A stretch of 64,000 bases of DNA, taken from the NCBI RefSeq assembly GCF_900129375.1, contig NZ_FQVN01000005.1, positions 1 through 64,000 of the forward strand. Reading direction: 5' to 3'. This document shows positions 1 to 9,418 of this stretch, in pieces; within the stretch, counting starts at the first letter, position 1, and every line of letters begins with the position of its first letter. Source of the DNA: Streptoalloteichus hindustanus (lineage in GTDB: Bacteria; Actinomycetota; Actinomycetes; Mycobacteriales; Pseudonocardiaceae). The notes under the pieces were generated by a model. That model did not search any database. It saw nothing but the letters and a program-made list of their open reading frames with translations, and was not told the origin of the DNA. Made by a program: the position numbers and the translations under genes.

Positions 1-893
1 GGTCGGAGCCGGAGGAGCGTCCGACGATGGGTCAGGCGCGGGAGGCGTTGGCGGCGGTGGCCGCGGGTAAGCCGCTTCCGGCCGGGTTGGGTGAGGCGGT
101 GGCGGTGGTGCCGCCGTGGCAGTCGGGTGCGCCGACCCAGGCCGTGGTCACCAAGGCGGTGCCGTCCCTCGCGTCGCCGGCCGAACCCCGGCCGGCCACC
201 GCGCGACCGACCCCACCGCCGACCAGCGTGTCGCCGCTGCCCGCCACCGGCGCGGAGGAGCGGCCCGAGTCCCGGCCCTGGTACCGGCGCGCCGGCCTGC
301 TCTACGGCACCTCGGTCGTGCTCGCCGTGGCCACCGGCATCGTCGTGACCAACCTGATCATGGCGCACAACCGGCAGACCGGCGACGCCAGCGCGTTCCC
401 GACGTCCTCGGACGCGCGGCACACCGCCAGCGCGCCCGGCGGCCCGCCCGAGCAGTCGGCCGACGGACGGCCGCAGGCCCCGCCGAGGATCTCCTCGACC
501 GGCCCGTCGTCGACTCCCACCTCGTCCTCGCCGAGCCCCACCCCCACCACCACGCCGAAGCACGACGGCGACGGCCAGGAGGACCGGGTCGAGGCGGTCA
601 GCGACTACTACGAGCTGCTGCCCGGCAACACCGACGCCGCGTGGTCGCGGCTCACGCCGAACGCGCGGAACAAGACGCAGGGCCTCGCGAGCTACCGCTC
701 GTGGTGGGCCGGGGTGAAGTCGATCGACGTGGCCGAGCACGCCGCAGCGGGCGGGGGCGTGCGGGCCAAGCTGGTCTACCACATGCGCGACGGCAGGGTC
801 GTGGAGGACGACATGACCTTCACGCTGGTCCAGCAGGGCGAGTCCTACCTGATCGACGACTGGCAGCTCCTGGGCAGCCGGAAGGTGGGCTGA
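1..893 (+). CDS. Ser/Thr protein kinase, C-terminal part (cut by window edge)
   Basis: The reading frame is open from the window edge. Its first residues (SEPEERPTMGQAREAL) match the end of a Hanks-type kinase domain, where a conserved Arg and a following helix close the fold. Next come a Pro/Ala-rich stretch, one membrane segment near 300-360 (LLYGTSVVLAVATGIVVTNLI), a Ser/Thr/Pro linker, and a C-terminal domain of about 100 residues resembling the NTF2-like sensor domains found outside the membrane in actinobacterial kinases. The Met codon at 27 is internal to the kinase domain, so the true start lies left of the window. The likely role is a membrane-anchored PknB-type signalling kinase; the catalytic residues are not visible here. 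Confidence 0.8.
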   Translation, partial: SEPEERPTMGQAREALAAVAAGKPLPAGLGEAVAVVPPWQSGAPTQAVVTKAVPSLASPAEPRPATARPTPPPTSVSPLPATGAEERPESRPWYRRAGLLYGTSVVLAVATGIVVTNLIMAHNRQTGDASAFPTSSDARHTASAPGGPPEQSADGRPQAPPRISSTGPSSTPTSSSPSPTPTTTPKHDGDGQEDRVEAVSDYYELLPGNTDAAWSRLTPNARNKTQGLASYRSWWAGVKSIDVAEHAAAGGGVRAKLVYHMRDGRVVEDDMTFTLVQQGESYLIDDWQLLGSRKVG

Positions 894-1008
894 GCCCGCG
901 AGGGTTACCCGGAGCGCGCCCGGGGTAGATCCAGGAACGTCACTGTTCGGACGCCCTGGCGTCGGGGAGCGCACGCCGCCGGCAGTGGGCGAACAGCGGG
1001 AGTACGCC

Positions 1009-1578
1009 GTGCCGGAGATGCGCGCACTGCTACGGACGGTCACCAGGGTGGCGGTGACACTGCGAGTCAGCGGTGTCCGGTTCGCCCTGACCGGCGGCTG
1101 CGCGATCTTCGCCAGGGGCGGCCCCGGCACCGAGCACGACGTCGACGTCCTGCTCCGGGAGCAGGACGGGCACCAGGCGCTGCAGGCGTTGGTCCAGGCG
1201 GACCTGCGGGCGGACAAGCCCCTGGTGGGCGACTGGCTGCTCAAGGCCTACGACGAGGGTCGCCTGGTCGACCTGTTGTTCCGCTCGGCCGGTCGGCCGG
1301 TGGACGACGAGATGCTGAACAGCGCCGAGGAGCTGCGCGTCGGCGCGGTGACCATGCCGGTGATGCCGGCCACCTTCCTCGTGGTGGAGAAGTTGCTGGT
1401 GCTCGACCTGCACTACTGCGACTTCGCCCAACTGCTGCCCGTGGTGCGGGCGCTGCGGGAACAGGTGGACTGGCGGCGCGTGCGGGCGGAGACGGCGCAC
1501 TCGCCGTACGCCCAGTCGTTCCTGTTCCTCACCGAACGGCTGGGCATCACGCCCCCGCCCGAGGACGTCGCGGCGTAG
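1009..1578 (+). CDS. nucleotidyltransferase-fold protein
   Basis: The protein carries the minimal nucleotidyltransferase signature: a Gly-Gly turn (ALTGGCAIFARG) followed by a D-x-D pair (HDVDVLL), then a conserved acidic beta strand (RLVDLLF). This resembles the MNT/AbiEii-type NTase fold. The open frame begins at GTG 985, but GTG 1009 has the better ribosome site (GGGAG six bases upstream), so I use 1009, giving about 189 residues. The substrate cannot be read from sequence. No partner HEPN or toxin gene is adjacent; the next gene, a BON protein, follows in the same direction after 10 bp and may be co-transcribed. Confidence 0.65.
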   Translation: MPEMRALLRTVTRVAVTLRVSGVRFALTGGCAIFARGGPGTEHDVDVLLREQDGHQALQALVQADLRADKPLVGDWLLKAYDEGRLVDLLFRSAGRPVDDEMLNSAEELRVGAVTMPVMPATFLVVEKLLVLDLHYCDFAQLLPVVRALREQVDWRRVRAETAHSPYAQSFLFLTERLGITPPPEDVAA

Positions 1579-1588
1579 GAGGGACGAG

Positions 1589-1843
1589 ATGTCGAGCAGG
1601 ACTCCCCAGTACGCGGCGGCCCGGCTGACCCAGGCGCTCGCGGAGGACCCGCGGACCGCGGAGCTCGGGGTGCGGGTGCAGCTGCGCGGCGACCACGTGT
1701 ACCTCGTGGGCGAGGTCGCCAGCGAGGAGCGCCGACAGCACCTCACCGAGGTCGTGCGCGAGCTGGAGCCCGAGCTGACCGTGCACAACGAGGTCGGGGT
1801 GGTGGAGTGCCGGGAGCCCTCCACCGCCGAGGAACTGGACTGA
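1589..1843 (+). CDS. BON-domain protein
   Basis: This 84-residue protein is essentially one BON domain. It shows the pattern of an N-terminal helix, the central hydrophobic strand with a conserved Gly (VYLVGEVASEE), a second helix, and a final strand (VHNEVGV). BON domains bind phospholipid or surfaces in OsmY-like proteins. There is no signal peptide, so it is probably cytoplasmic. It has a strong ribosome site (AGGAGG) and sits 10 bp after the nucleotidyltransferase gene, suggesting one operon. Confidence 0.75.
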   Translation: MSSRTPQYAAARLTQALAEDPRTAELGVRVQLRGDHVYLVGEVASEERRQHLTEVVRELEPELTVHNEVGVVECREPSTAEELD

Positions 1844-1935
1844 GCTGGACGAACTGGGCTGCACCAACTGGGGTGCACCAACTGGGCTGGACCAACTGAG
1901 CTGGACCAGTTGGGTGGACCAGCTGGACTGGACCG
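1838..1935 (+). repeat. degenerate 14-15 bp tandem repeat
   Basis: About six to seven imperfect units of 14-15 bp, each built on (C)CAACTGGGCTGGAC, run from the last codons of the BON gene into the gap before the metallophosphoesterase. The same core CAACTGGGCTGG recurs in a separate tandem array near 57.7 kb. No coding function is apparent. Confidence 0.8.
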
Positions 1936-1999
1936 GGCGAAGACGGACCCGGGTCGGCGACGGCCGGGGTCGACGAGGCGAGGAGGGGAGGACCGCCCC

Positions 2000-2785
2000 G
2001 TGATCCGGATCGCCGCCGTCGGGGACGTGCACCTCGGCGAGGACGCCAGGGGCCGGCTGCGGCCGGCCCTCGAACACCTGCCCGACCACGCCGACCTGCT
2101 GCTGCTCGCCGGCGACCTGACCAAGCACGGGACGTTGGCCGAGGCGAGGGTGGTCGCCGAGGAGTTCGCCGGGCTGCCGGTGCCGGTGGTCGCGGTGCTG
2201 GGCAACCACGACCACCACGCCGACGTGCCCGAGCAGATCGCCGCGCTGCTCACCGACCACGGCATCCACGTCCTGGAGGGCGAGTCCACGGTCCTGCGGC
2301 TCGACGGCGCCGCCGTGGGCGTGGCCGGGGTCAAGGGCTTCGGCGGCGGCTTCGCCGGCAAGTGCGGCAGCGCCTTCGGCGAGCCCGAGATGAAGTCCTT
2401 CGTCCGGCACACCGAGAAGGTCGCCGCCCGGCTGGCCGACGCGCTGCACGCGATCGACGTCCCGGTGCGCGTCGCGCTGACCCACTACTCCCCGGTCACC
2501 GACACCCTGCGCGGGGAGCCGCTGGAGATCTACCCGTTCCTGGGCTCCTACCTGCTGGCCGAGGCGATCGACGACGCCGGCGCGGCCCTGGCCGTGCACG
2601 GGCACGCGCACTTCGGCACCGAGCACGGCACCACACCCGGCGGGGTGCGCGTCCGCAACGTCGCCCAGCCCGTGATCAGGTGCGCCTACAAGGTCTACAA
2701 CCTGCACGGCCCCGACGAGCGGGGCGATCAGTCCGCGTCGGCCACCGGCGGCCAGGCGTCGCCCCACTCCACGTCCCGCGCCTGA
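2000..2785 (+). CDS. calcineurin-like metallophosphoesterase
   Basis: All metal-binding blocks of the calcineurin-like family are visible in order: GDVH near residue 8, AGDLT near 38, GNHDH near 73, THYS near 165 and GHAH near 204. It should hydrolyse a phosphomono- or diester with two metal ions; the substrate is unknown. The start is GTG 2000, behind a strong GGAGGGGAGG site, which gives 261 residues; a longer open frame upstream runs through the tandem repeat and is unlikely. Its 3' end overlaps the convergent Rsm22 gene by 58 bp. Confidence 0.85.
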   Translation: MIRIAAVGDVHLGEDARGRLRPALEHLPDHADLLLLAGDLTKHGTLAEARVVAEEFAGLPVPVVAVLGNHDHHADVPEQIAALLTDHGIHVLEGESTVLRLDGAAVGVAGVKGFGGGFAGKCGSAFGEPEMKSFVRHTEKVAARLADALHAIDVPVRVALTHYSPVTDTLRGEPLEIYPFLGSYLLAEAIDDAGAALAVHGHAHFGTEHGTTPGGVRVRNVAQPVIRCAYKVYNLHGPDERGDQSASATGGQASPHSTSRA

Positions 2786-3720
2786 CGGTAGAGCTCGCCG
2801 TGGCGCCGGGACACCGTCTCGGCCGTCAGCTCGCCCGCGGCCCCGCACACCCGAAGGGACACCAGGCCCTTGCGGCGCACCGGGTGGCGCACCACGCGAC
2901 CGCCGGCCGGCGGCCACGGGTGCCGCGACGCCACGACGTAGGAGAACTTCTCGTCCTCGTACCCGAGCGAGCCCGCCTTCACCTGCCGGTGCAGCACGCT
3001 CCTGGTGACCCTGGCCGCGAAGTGGCACCAGTCCTGGCCCTCGGCGATCGGGCAAACGTTGTTGTGCGGGCAGGGCGCGAGGACGGTCATGCCCTGGCTG
3101 AGGAGCACGTCCCTGGCCGCCAGAACGCGCTGGTGCCCGGCGGGCGTGCCGGGCTCGAACACCGCCACCACCGCGCCCCGCGCGGCCATCTCCCGCACGA
3201 TGCCGGCGCGGTGGGTCTCGGGCAGCTCGCCGAGCACGTAGGACATGGTGACCAGGTCCGCCTCCGGGAGCACCGGGCCGGCGCCCACCACGAACCGCCG
3301 CCACCGCGCGCCCCGCACCACGGGGGCGGCCGCGCCCTCGGCGAGCCGCCGGCCCAGCGCCATCACCTCGGGCACCTGTTCCAGGACCTCGGCGGACTCC
3401 AGCGACGGCCAGGTCTCGGCGGCGGCCCACACCGCGGCGCCGGTGCCGCCGCCGACGTCCACGTGGGTCCGGGGCAGGAAGTCCGGCGCGACCTCGGCGG
3501 AGCGGGCCAGCGCCGCCCGCACGGCCGCGAACGTGGCGGGCATCCGGTAGGCGGCGTAGGCGGCGACGTCGGTGGCCGATCGCAGGATGGGCTCGGTCGC
3601 GGCCGCGCCACCGCGGTAGCGCTCGATCAGCCGCTCGACCGACCGCGCGATCTCCTGGGTCGACGCCGGGCGGAGCACGTGCTCCAGGGAGGACCGGAGA
3701 TCGTCGGGAAGGGCGGCCAC
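2728..3720 (-). CDS. Rsm22-family ribosome-associated methyltransferase
   Basis: The protein is about 330 residues and starts at GTG 3720 behind GGAGGA. It has a Rossmann SAM-binding loop (HVDVGGGTGAA) and the family Cys/His cluster (CPHNNVCP...DWCHF), which in mitochondrial METTL17/Rsm22 relatives ligates metal or an iron-sulfur cluster. Members act on or assist the small ribosomal subunit. The open frame extends upstream to 4029, but codon use and the ribosome site favour 3720. It is the last gene of a minus-strand run (nSTAND, coiled-coil, Rsm22) and converges on the metallophosphoesterase with a 58-bp overlap. Confidence 0.85.
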   Translation of the reverse strand: MAALPDDLRSSLEHVLRPASTQEIARSVERLIERYRGGAAATEPILRSATDVAAYAAYRMPATFAAVRAALARSAEVAPDFLPRTHVDVGGGTGAAVWAAAETWPSLESAEVLEQVPEVMALGRRLAEGAAAPVVRGARWRRFVVGAGPVLPEADLVTMSYVLGELPETHRAGIVREMAARGAVVAVFEPGTPAGHQRVLAARDVLLSQGMTVLAPCPHNNVCPIAEGQDWCHFAARVTRSVLHRQVKAGSLGYEDEKFSYVVASRHPWPPAGGRVVRHPVRRKGLVSLRVCGAAGELTAETVSRRHGELYRQARDVEWGDAWPPVADAD

Positions 3721-3886
3721 GCATCCTCCGAGGGCTGACGGCGGGTGGGGAGATCCGGCCGCGCACGGGGAGCGACCGGCAGGCAGAATACCGGCCCGTC
3801 TCGGGCACCCGCCGCGCGAGCACCCCTGTGACCTGCGGCAACCCGTGTTCGAAGGTCGACGGGGTGTGACCTCGCCTGGTCCCGGG

Positions 3887-4867
3887 TCACTTCTCGGCCG
3901 CGCCCACCTGTTCTTCCAGCTTCCGCACGCGGCGCAGCGTCGACTCCCGCGCACGCCGGGCCTCCCGGAGAGCCCGGTCGCACGCTGCCATCGCGTCCTG
4001 GGCGACACGCAGTGCGTTCTCGGCGACATGCAGCGCGTCCTGGCGTCGACGCAGCTCGTCCTGGGCCGCCTGGTGGTCCCGCTGGGCGACGTCCCGGGCG
4101 CTCCTGGCGCCTTCGTGCTCGTGTTCGACGCGTTCCAGGTCGGCGGTGGCCTGATCGTGTTCGCGGCGTGCTTTCGTCAGCTCCGCGCGCAGCCGCTCCT
4201 GCTCCCGCTCCCGCGCCCGACGCGCGGCGGCGTCCGCGGCGTCGGTTCTGGGGCGGCGCGGGGCTGGGGCCGGCGCGTGCTCGGCACGCGGCCGGGCGAC
4301 GGAGGGCACGGAAGGCAGCGGACCGAACCCGGAGTAGGCGGGCAGGGCCGAGGTGAGGCGACCGGAGCAGACCTGTGCGGCCGCCTCGGGGTCGGCCAGC
4401 GCGGCGGAGAGCGTCTCCTCCACCTGCCGCTCGGCCGTGCCGCCGAGCCGGTGCCCCTGCTCGGCGGCGAGGTCGCGCGCCCGGCGGGTGAGCGCCGCGA
4501 GCACCTGGTGCCGTTGCCGGTTGAGCTGCCGCAGCGCCTCACCCCGCAACTGCTCCTGCGCGGCGCGCAGCTCCGCGCCCACCGTGAGCAGCCGGTCGAG
4601 CAGCCCCCGCTCCTGACGGACCAGCAGGTTCACCGCCCACGCGGCGAGCGTGGGCCGGCGCAGGCGGCGGACGGCGCGGGCGAGCACGCGGTCACCCGCC
4701 TTCTCGACCGCGCCCGCCCGCGCGTCCCGCGTCGCCACGAACTCCGGCGGCGGCACCGCGTACAACTCGGCCGCGATCTCGGACACGGCCTCGGCAGCCT
4801 TGTCGGCTCCATCCGCATCGTCGGCAGCGCTGGCCTTCTTGGTCCGGCTCCTGTTCATCACGCGCAC
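3887..4867 (-). CDS. coiled-coil protein, conserved in actinomycetes
   Basis: About 326 residues. The N-terminal part has a recognisable actinobacterial signature (ELYAVPPPEFVATRDAR and LRRPTLAAWAVNLLVRQE). The C-terminal third (about 215-326) is a long Ala/Arg/Glu-rich heptad region expected to form a coiled coil. No enzyme motif is present. The start is GTG 4867 or the ATG at 4858; both have weak ribosome sites. It lies 91 bp after the nSTAND gene on the same strand. Function unknown. Confidence 0.7.
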   Translation of the reverse strand: MRVMNRSRTKKASAADDADGADKAAEAVSEIAAELYAVPPPEFVATRDARAGAVEKAGDRVLARAVRRLRRPTLAAWAVNLLVRQERGLLDRLLTVGAELRAAQEQLRGEALRQLNRQRHQVLAALTRRARDLAAEQGHRLGGTAERQVEETLSAALADPEAAAQVCSGRLTSALPAYSGFGPLPSVPSVARPRAEHAPAPAPRRPRTDAADAAARRAREREQERLRAELTKARREHDQATADLERVEHEHEGARSARDVAQRDHQAAQDELRRRQDALHVAENALRVAQDAMAACDRALREARRARESTLRRVRKLEEQVGAAEK

Positions 4868-4958
4868 CGCCCGGCAGGTCAGCGGGACCAGTGCCCGACA
4901 GTGTGCGTCGCCGGTCGGCCCGGTGCCGGTCGACGCGACACCGCGCCGGTGGTCGGGC

Positions 4959-7900
4959 TCAGGAGCAGCGCGGCGCCGGGCCGAGATCCGGTGCGATCTC
5001 CCGCCACTCCTCCTCGCGTGCGCCGCGTCCGACCACCGCGCACAACCGCTTCCTGGCGGCTTCGGGTCGCGCCGTCCACAGGAACGCGAGCTTGTCGGCG
5101 CCGACGCTGGCCACCAGCCCGTCCGGGCCGAACGCCACCCGGTTCACGCTCATGCTGTGCCGGTGGAGGTTGGCCGCGATCTCCCGGCGGCCCACGTCGA
5201 GCAGCCGGACCGTGTTGTCCTCGCTGGCGGCGGCCAGCAGCGCGCCGTCGGGGCTGAACGCGAGGTCCCGCACGGCGGCGGTGAGCCGGAGCGTGCCGGA
5301 GACCTGTCGCGAGGCCAGGTCGGCGAAGGCCACCGTGTTGTCGCTGCCGCCGAAGGCGAGCACCCGGCCGTCCGGGCTGTAGGCCGTGGTGTAGACGGCC
5401 TGCCGCGGCCCCTGGATCTCGCCGTCCGGTCGCAGGTCGGCCGTGCGCCACAGCCGGACGCGACCGTCGACCAGGCCGGTCGCCAGGGTGCGCCCGTCGG
5501 GGGAGAACGCGAGCGACTCCGGCCCCTCCCCGCCGCCGGCGAGCCGGCCCCGCACCTGCCCGGAACCCACGTCCCAGACCACCGGCTCCGCGTCCTTGCC
5601 CGTGAGCGCGGTGCCGTCGGCGGTGATCCGGAACCGCAGGGCGACCAGCAGCCGGCCGTCCGGGCTGAACGCGACCCGGCCCAGCCCCCGGTTGTCCGGA
5701 TCGCGCAACACCGCGCGCAGCGCGCCGGTTCTGGTGTCCCACAGGCGAACCGTGGCATCGGCCGAACTGGACGCGAGCAGCGAGCCGTCGGGGGTGAGGT
5801 CGAGCGCGTGCACCGCCGAGGTGTGCCCGCTCAGCACCCGGACGGGATCGCGCCGCTGGGCGTCCCAGAGCCGCACGGTGCGATCCGTGCTGCCGGTCGC
5901 CACGAGCTTGCCCTGCCCGTCGACGACGACGTCGGTGACCGCCTCGGTGTGCTCGGCGAGCACGACCTGCCGGAACTGCCACAGCTTCACCAGGCCGTCG
6001 CCGCCCGCGGTGGCGACGCGGTGCCCCGAGCGGGCGAAGGCCACCTGGAACTCGGCGTTGACCTGGGTGGCCAACTCCCCGAGCTGTTGCCGGGTCCCCA
6101 GGTCCCACACCTGGATGGACCGGATCGCGCCGCCGATCACCAGCCGACGGCTGTCGGGGCTCAACGCGATCCCGCCCGGGCGCGTCTGGGCGGCGAAGGT
6201 GATCGTGTCCTTGGCGGCCCCGGCCGCGGCGTCCCAGATCCGCACCGTGTTGTCCTTGGCTCCCGTGCTGACGACGGTGGAGCCGTCCTGGCTGTAGGCC
6301 ACGTACCGCACGGCCCCCTTGTGACCGGTCAGCACGGCCGCCTGCCGCTGTCCGGCGACGTCCCAGAGCCGGACCGTGCCGTCCTCCCCGGCGGTGGCGA
6401 CGCGGCGCCCGTCCCCGCTGAAGGCCACGTCCCAGATGTAGTTCTCGTGCCCGGACAGCGTCGCGCGGAGCTGACGGGTCGCCACGTCCCACAACTGCAC
6501 GGTGTGGTCGGGAGCGGTCGCGACGAGCGTGGCTCCGTCCGGGCTGAACGCCACCGCCGTCGCGGGGGTGGGGAACACCGCGATCTGCTGTCGGGAGGCG
6601 ACGTCCCAGAGCCGGAACCCGTCCACGGAGAACGCGGCGCTGGCCAACGTCCTGCCGTCGGGGCTGAACGCCACCTTGTTCACGGAGAGGATGCCCGGGT
6701 TGTCGCCGTCGGTGCGCGGCGTGCCCGCGGGCAGTTCGGCGAGCTGGTGGCCGGAGGCGGCGTCCCAGAGCCGGACCGTGCCGTCGGTGCCCCCGCCGCT
6801 GGCCACCAGCGACTCGTCGGGACTGAACGCCACGCTCTGCACCAGGCCGCGGTGGCCGCGCAACTCGCCGTCGTAGTTCTCCATCTGCGTGGTGAGCAGG
6901 CTGCCCCGTGACTCCGTGGTCTGCCCCGCCTCCCACGCCTTGAGCGCCAGCAGCATCGCCCGCCGGGGGTTGCTCGCCCGGCTCGCCTCCGCCTCCGCGG
7001 CCAGTTGCCGCGAGGTGGCGGTCTGCCGCTCGCGCTCGGCGACGCTCCGCTGCTCGTCGGCGGTCGCCCGCTGCTGCACGGCCACCAGGGTGGCCACCAG
7101 CGAGGCCACCAGGAACACGGTGAGCACGCCGATGAGCTGGCGCAGCCGCCGGGCGCGCTGCCGGGCCGCGGTGGCCTCCGCCTCCTCGGCGGCCGCGCTC
7201 GCGGTCAGGAAGTCCCGCTCCAGCGGGTTCAGGTCGGCCCAGTGCCGGCCGGCCCACTCGCGGCTGACCGCCAGCCGGGCGCCCCGGTAGAGGCTGCCGG
7301 CCTCGCGGTCCAGCGCCTGCCACGCCTGCGCGGCCTCGGTGAGCCGCCGGTGCACGAGCAGCCCCGCCCGGTCCTCGGCCAGCCAGTCGCGCAGCCGGGG
7401 CCACTCCCGCAGCAACGCCTCGTGGGTGATCTCCACCGTGTCGGCGTCGGCGGTCACCAGGCGATCCCGCACCAGCGCCTGCAACACGACGGACGCGGGT
7501 TCGCCGAGCTCGTCCAGTTCGCCCGCGCGCGCCCGGCGTCGGGTGTCGCCGGCGGCGTCTCCCGGCGTGACCAGGCGCAACAGGATGCGCCGTGCCGCGG
7601 CGCGCTGTTCCGAGTCGAACCGCGCGAAGACGCGTTCCGCCGTGGTGCGCAGCGCGTCGTGGATGCCGCCGGAGTCGCGGTAGGCGGCGACGGTCAGCCG
7701 CCACCCGTCGCTCTGCTTCCAGGTCTCCCGCAACGCGTGGGCGAGCAGGGGCAGGGCGCCCGCGTCGTGGCCGGCGTCGCCGCGCACCCGCAGGTCGCCG
7801 AGCAGCCGCTCGACCAGCTCGGGCTCGATGGTCAGGCCGACGGCCCCGGCCGGCCCCCGGATCGCCAGCCGCAGCTCCGCCTCGCTCATCGGCCCGACCA

Positions 7901-9119
7901 GCACCTGGTTGCCGTTGAGCAACTCGGCCAGCTCGGGCAGGGCCGCGCACATCGGGTAGAAGTCGGCGCGCACGGCGGCGACGACCGGGGTGCCCTCGGC
8001 GGCGACCCGCGTCAGCTCCGCGACGAAGGAGCGGCGTTGCCGCTGGTCGGCGGACTGCGTGAACAACTCCTCGAACTGGTCCACCACGAGCAGGGCGGGC
8101 TCGTCGACGTCCCGGAGCGCCGCGTCCAACGCCGCCGCCGGCGCCGTGCCCGGCGTGAACCGCACGCAGCGCCGCGCGGTCCCGCTGGGCAGCAGGCCGT
8201 GGGCGACGGCCGGCTGGAGCCCGGCCGCGAGCACCGAGGACTTGCCCGCGCCCGACGCGCCGACCAGGAACAGCGGCGGCCCGCCGCGTTCCCGCTTGCC
8301 CACCTCGCCCAACAGGTCGTTGACCAGCGCGGCGCGCCCGAAGAACAGGCCGGCCGTGGCGGCGGTGAACGAGGCCAGGCCGGGGTAGGGGCACGGGGGC
8401 GGCGTCCCGTCGCGCGGAGCGTCCGGCGGGTGCTCCTCGCGCGTGGTGACCTGCTGCCGGAGCTCGATCACCTCCAGGAGGGTGCGGCGCAGCAGGTGCG
8501 ACTGGTGGTGCTGCTCGCGTTCCTGGTCGGACAGCCGTCGGTGCAGCGCGACGAGGGTGGCGTCCAGGTGGTGCGCCAGGCCGTGGAACTCGGTGAACCG
8601 GTCGCCCAGGGCGTGCAGGCCCTCGGTGATCTCCTTCGCCAACTCCCCGTGCGACACGGCGACGGCCTCGGTGAGGGCGGTCTCGGCGGCGCCCACCGCC
8701 TCCAGCAACCGGGCGACCTCGGCGCGCAGCGCCGGATCGTCCATGCGTTCCGCCAGGGCGTCGGCCAGCAGGTCGCGCAGCTGGTCCGCGTCCACCTCCC
8801 CGTCGCCCTCCCGGCGGAGCCGGTCCGCTGTGGTGGACAGGAAGTCGGCGACGAAGTTGCTGCCCATGCCGCCGAGCTGGGCGAACAGCGGGCCGAGCTC
8901 GGGGGAGCCCGCGCCGAGGAACGGCGCCGCGATCGGGGCGACCGCGGACGCGGTGAGGAAGGCGACGATCCCGACCGGGGTCAGCTTCCGCGCGCCGAAC
9001 CCGGCAGCGCGCACCCAGCCGCGAATGCCGCGCCGGGCGCGTTCGGCCGGTTGTTGAAGCGATTCAGATCGTGGGATCGATTCAGTCGACGCCTCGGCGG
9101 GATCCTCGTTCGCCACCAT
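4959..9119 (-). CDS. membrane nSTAND ATPase with 14 WD40 repeats
   Basis: A large signalling ATPase of 1386 residues. Residues 47-72 are hydrophobic, followed by a helical region. A STAND NTPase module opens with PCPYPGLASF and LFFGRA near 245-262, has Walker A GASGAGKSS near 287, Walker B LLVVDQFEELF near 343, and a typical winged-helix end (EITHEALLREWPRL). A clear membrane helix lies at about 661-681. From about 745 onward I count 14 WD40 repeats, enough for two seven-bladed propellers. I use ATG 9119, behind a G-rich ribosome site. Family knowledge: STAND proteins are ligand-triggered switches, some in antiphage defence. Which role applies here is not shown. Confidence 0.88.
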   Translation of the reverse strand: MVANEDPAEASTESIPRSESLQQPAERARRGIRGWVRAAGFGARKLTPVGIVAFLTASAVAPIAAPFLGAGSPELGPLFAQLGGMGSNFVADFLSTTADRLRREGDGEVDADQLRDLLADALAERMDDPALRAEVARLLEAVGAAETALTEAVAVSHGELAKEITEGLHALGDRFTEFHGLAHHLDATLVALHRRLSDQEREQHHQSHLLRRTLLEVIELRQQVTTREEHPPDAPRDGTPPPCPYPGLASFTAATAGLFFGRAALVNDLLGEVGKRERGGPPLFLVGASGAGKSSVLAAGLQPAVAHGLLPSGTARRCVRFTPGTAPAAALDAALRDVDEPALLVVDQFEELFTQSADQRQRRSFVAELTRVAAEGTPVVAAVRADFYPMCAALPELAELLNGNQVLVGPMSEAELRLAIRGPAGAVGLTIEPELVERLLGDLRVRGDAGHDAGALPLLAHALRETWKQSDGWRLTVAAYRDSGGIHDALRTTAERVFARFDSEQRAAARRILLRLVTPGDAAGDTRRRARAGELDELGEPASVVLQALVRDRLVTADADTVEITHEALLREWPRLRDWLAEDRAGLLVHRRLTEAAQAWQALDREAGSLYRGARLAVSREWAGRHWADLNPLERDFLTASAAAEEAEATAARQRARRLRQLIGVLTVFLVASLVATLVAVQQRATADEQRSVAERERQTATSRQLAAEAEASRASNPRRAMLLALKAWEAGQTTESRGSLLTTQMENYDGELRGHRGLVQSVAFSPDESLVASGGGTDGTVRLWDAASGHQLAELPAGTPRTDGDNPGILSVNKVAFSPDGRTLASAAFSVDGFRLWDVASRQQIAVFPTPATAVAFSPDGATLVATAPDHTVQLWDVATRQLRATLSGHENYIWDVAFSGDGRRVATAGEDGTVRLWDVAGQRQAAVLTGHKGAVRYVAYSQDGSTVVSTGAKDNTVRIWDAAAGAAKDTITFAAQTRPGGIALSPDSRRLVIGGAIRSIQVWDLGTRQQLGELATQVNAEFQVAFARSGHRVATAGGDGLVKLWQFRQVVLAEHTEAVTDVVVDGQGKLVATGSTDRTVRLWDAQRRDPVRVLSGHTSAVHALDLTPDGSLLASSSADATVRLWDTRTGALRAVLRDPDNRGLGRVAFSPDGRLLVALRFRITADGTALTGKDAEPVVWDVGSGQVRGRLAGGGEGPESLAFSPDGRTLATGLVDGRVRLWRTADLRPDGEIQGPRQAVYTTAYSPDGRVLAFGGSDNTVAFADLASRQVSGTLRLTAAVRDLAFSPDGALLAAASEDNTVRLLDVGRREIAANLHRHSMSVNRVAFGPDGLVASVGADKLAFLWTARPEAARKRLCAVVGRGAREEEWREIAPDLGPAPRCS

Positions 9120-9418
9120 CCCCCTGCCCCCCTGGTTCGCCCCTCCCCCAGGTGAGTGAACAGCCTCGCGGGACGCCATCTCGCGGGGCAATCCACTGCT
9201 CGGGTCACGGCGTTGGGCCGAAAAGGTGCGACCTGACCGGCCGGGGCGGGCGGACCCGCGCTCTGGGCGCCGCCGCACCGGTCCTCCCGGGGACGTCGTC
9301 CTGGACGCGCCCGCCACCCTCCCTCGACTGCGCCGGGAGGAACACCACCTGCTCGGCGGCGCGGAAGCACCTGGTCAGCCGCTGTCCGATTGGCGGGGCC
9401 GGGCCGACCATCGTGATC
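9120..9418. other. divergent intergenic region
   Basis: About 300 bp between the start of the nSTAND gene (minus) and the membrane hydrolase (plus). It must hold both promoters, but no convincing -35/-10 pair, operator or RNA structure stands out. Confidence 0.5.
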
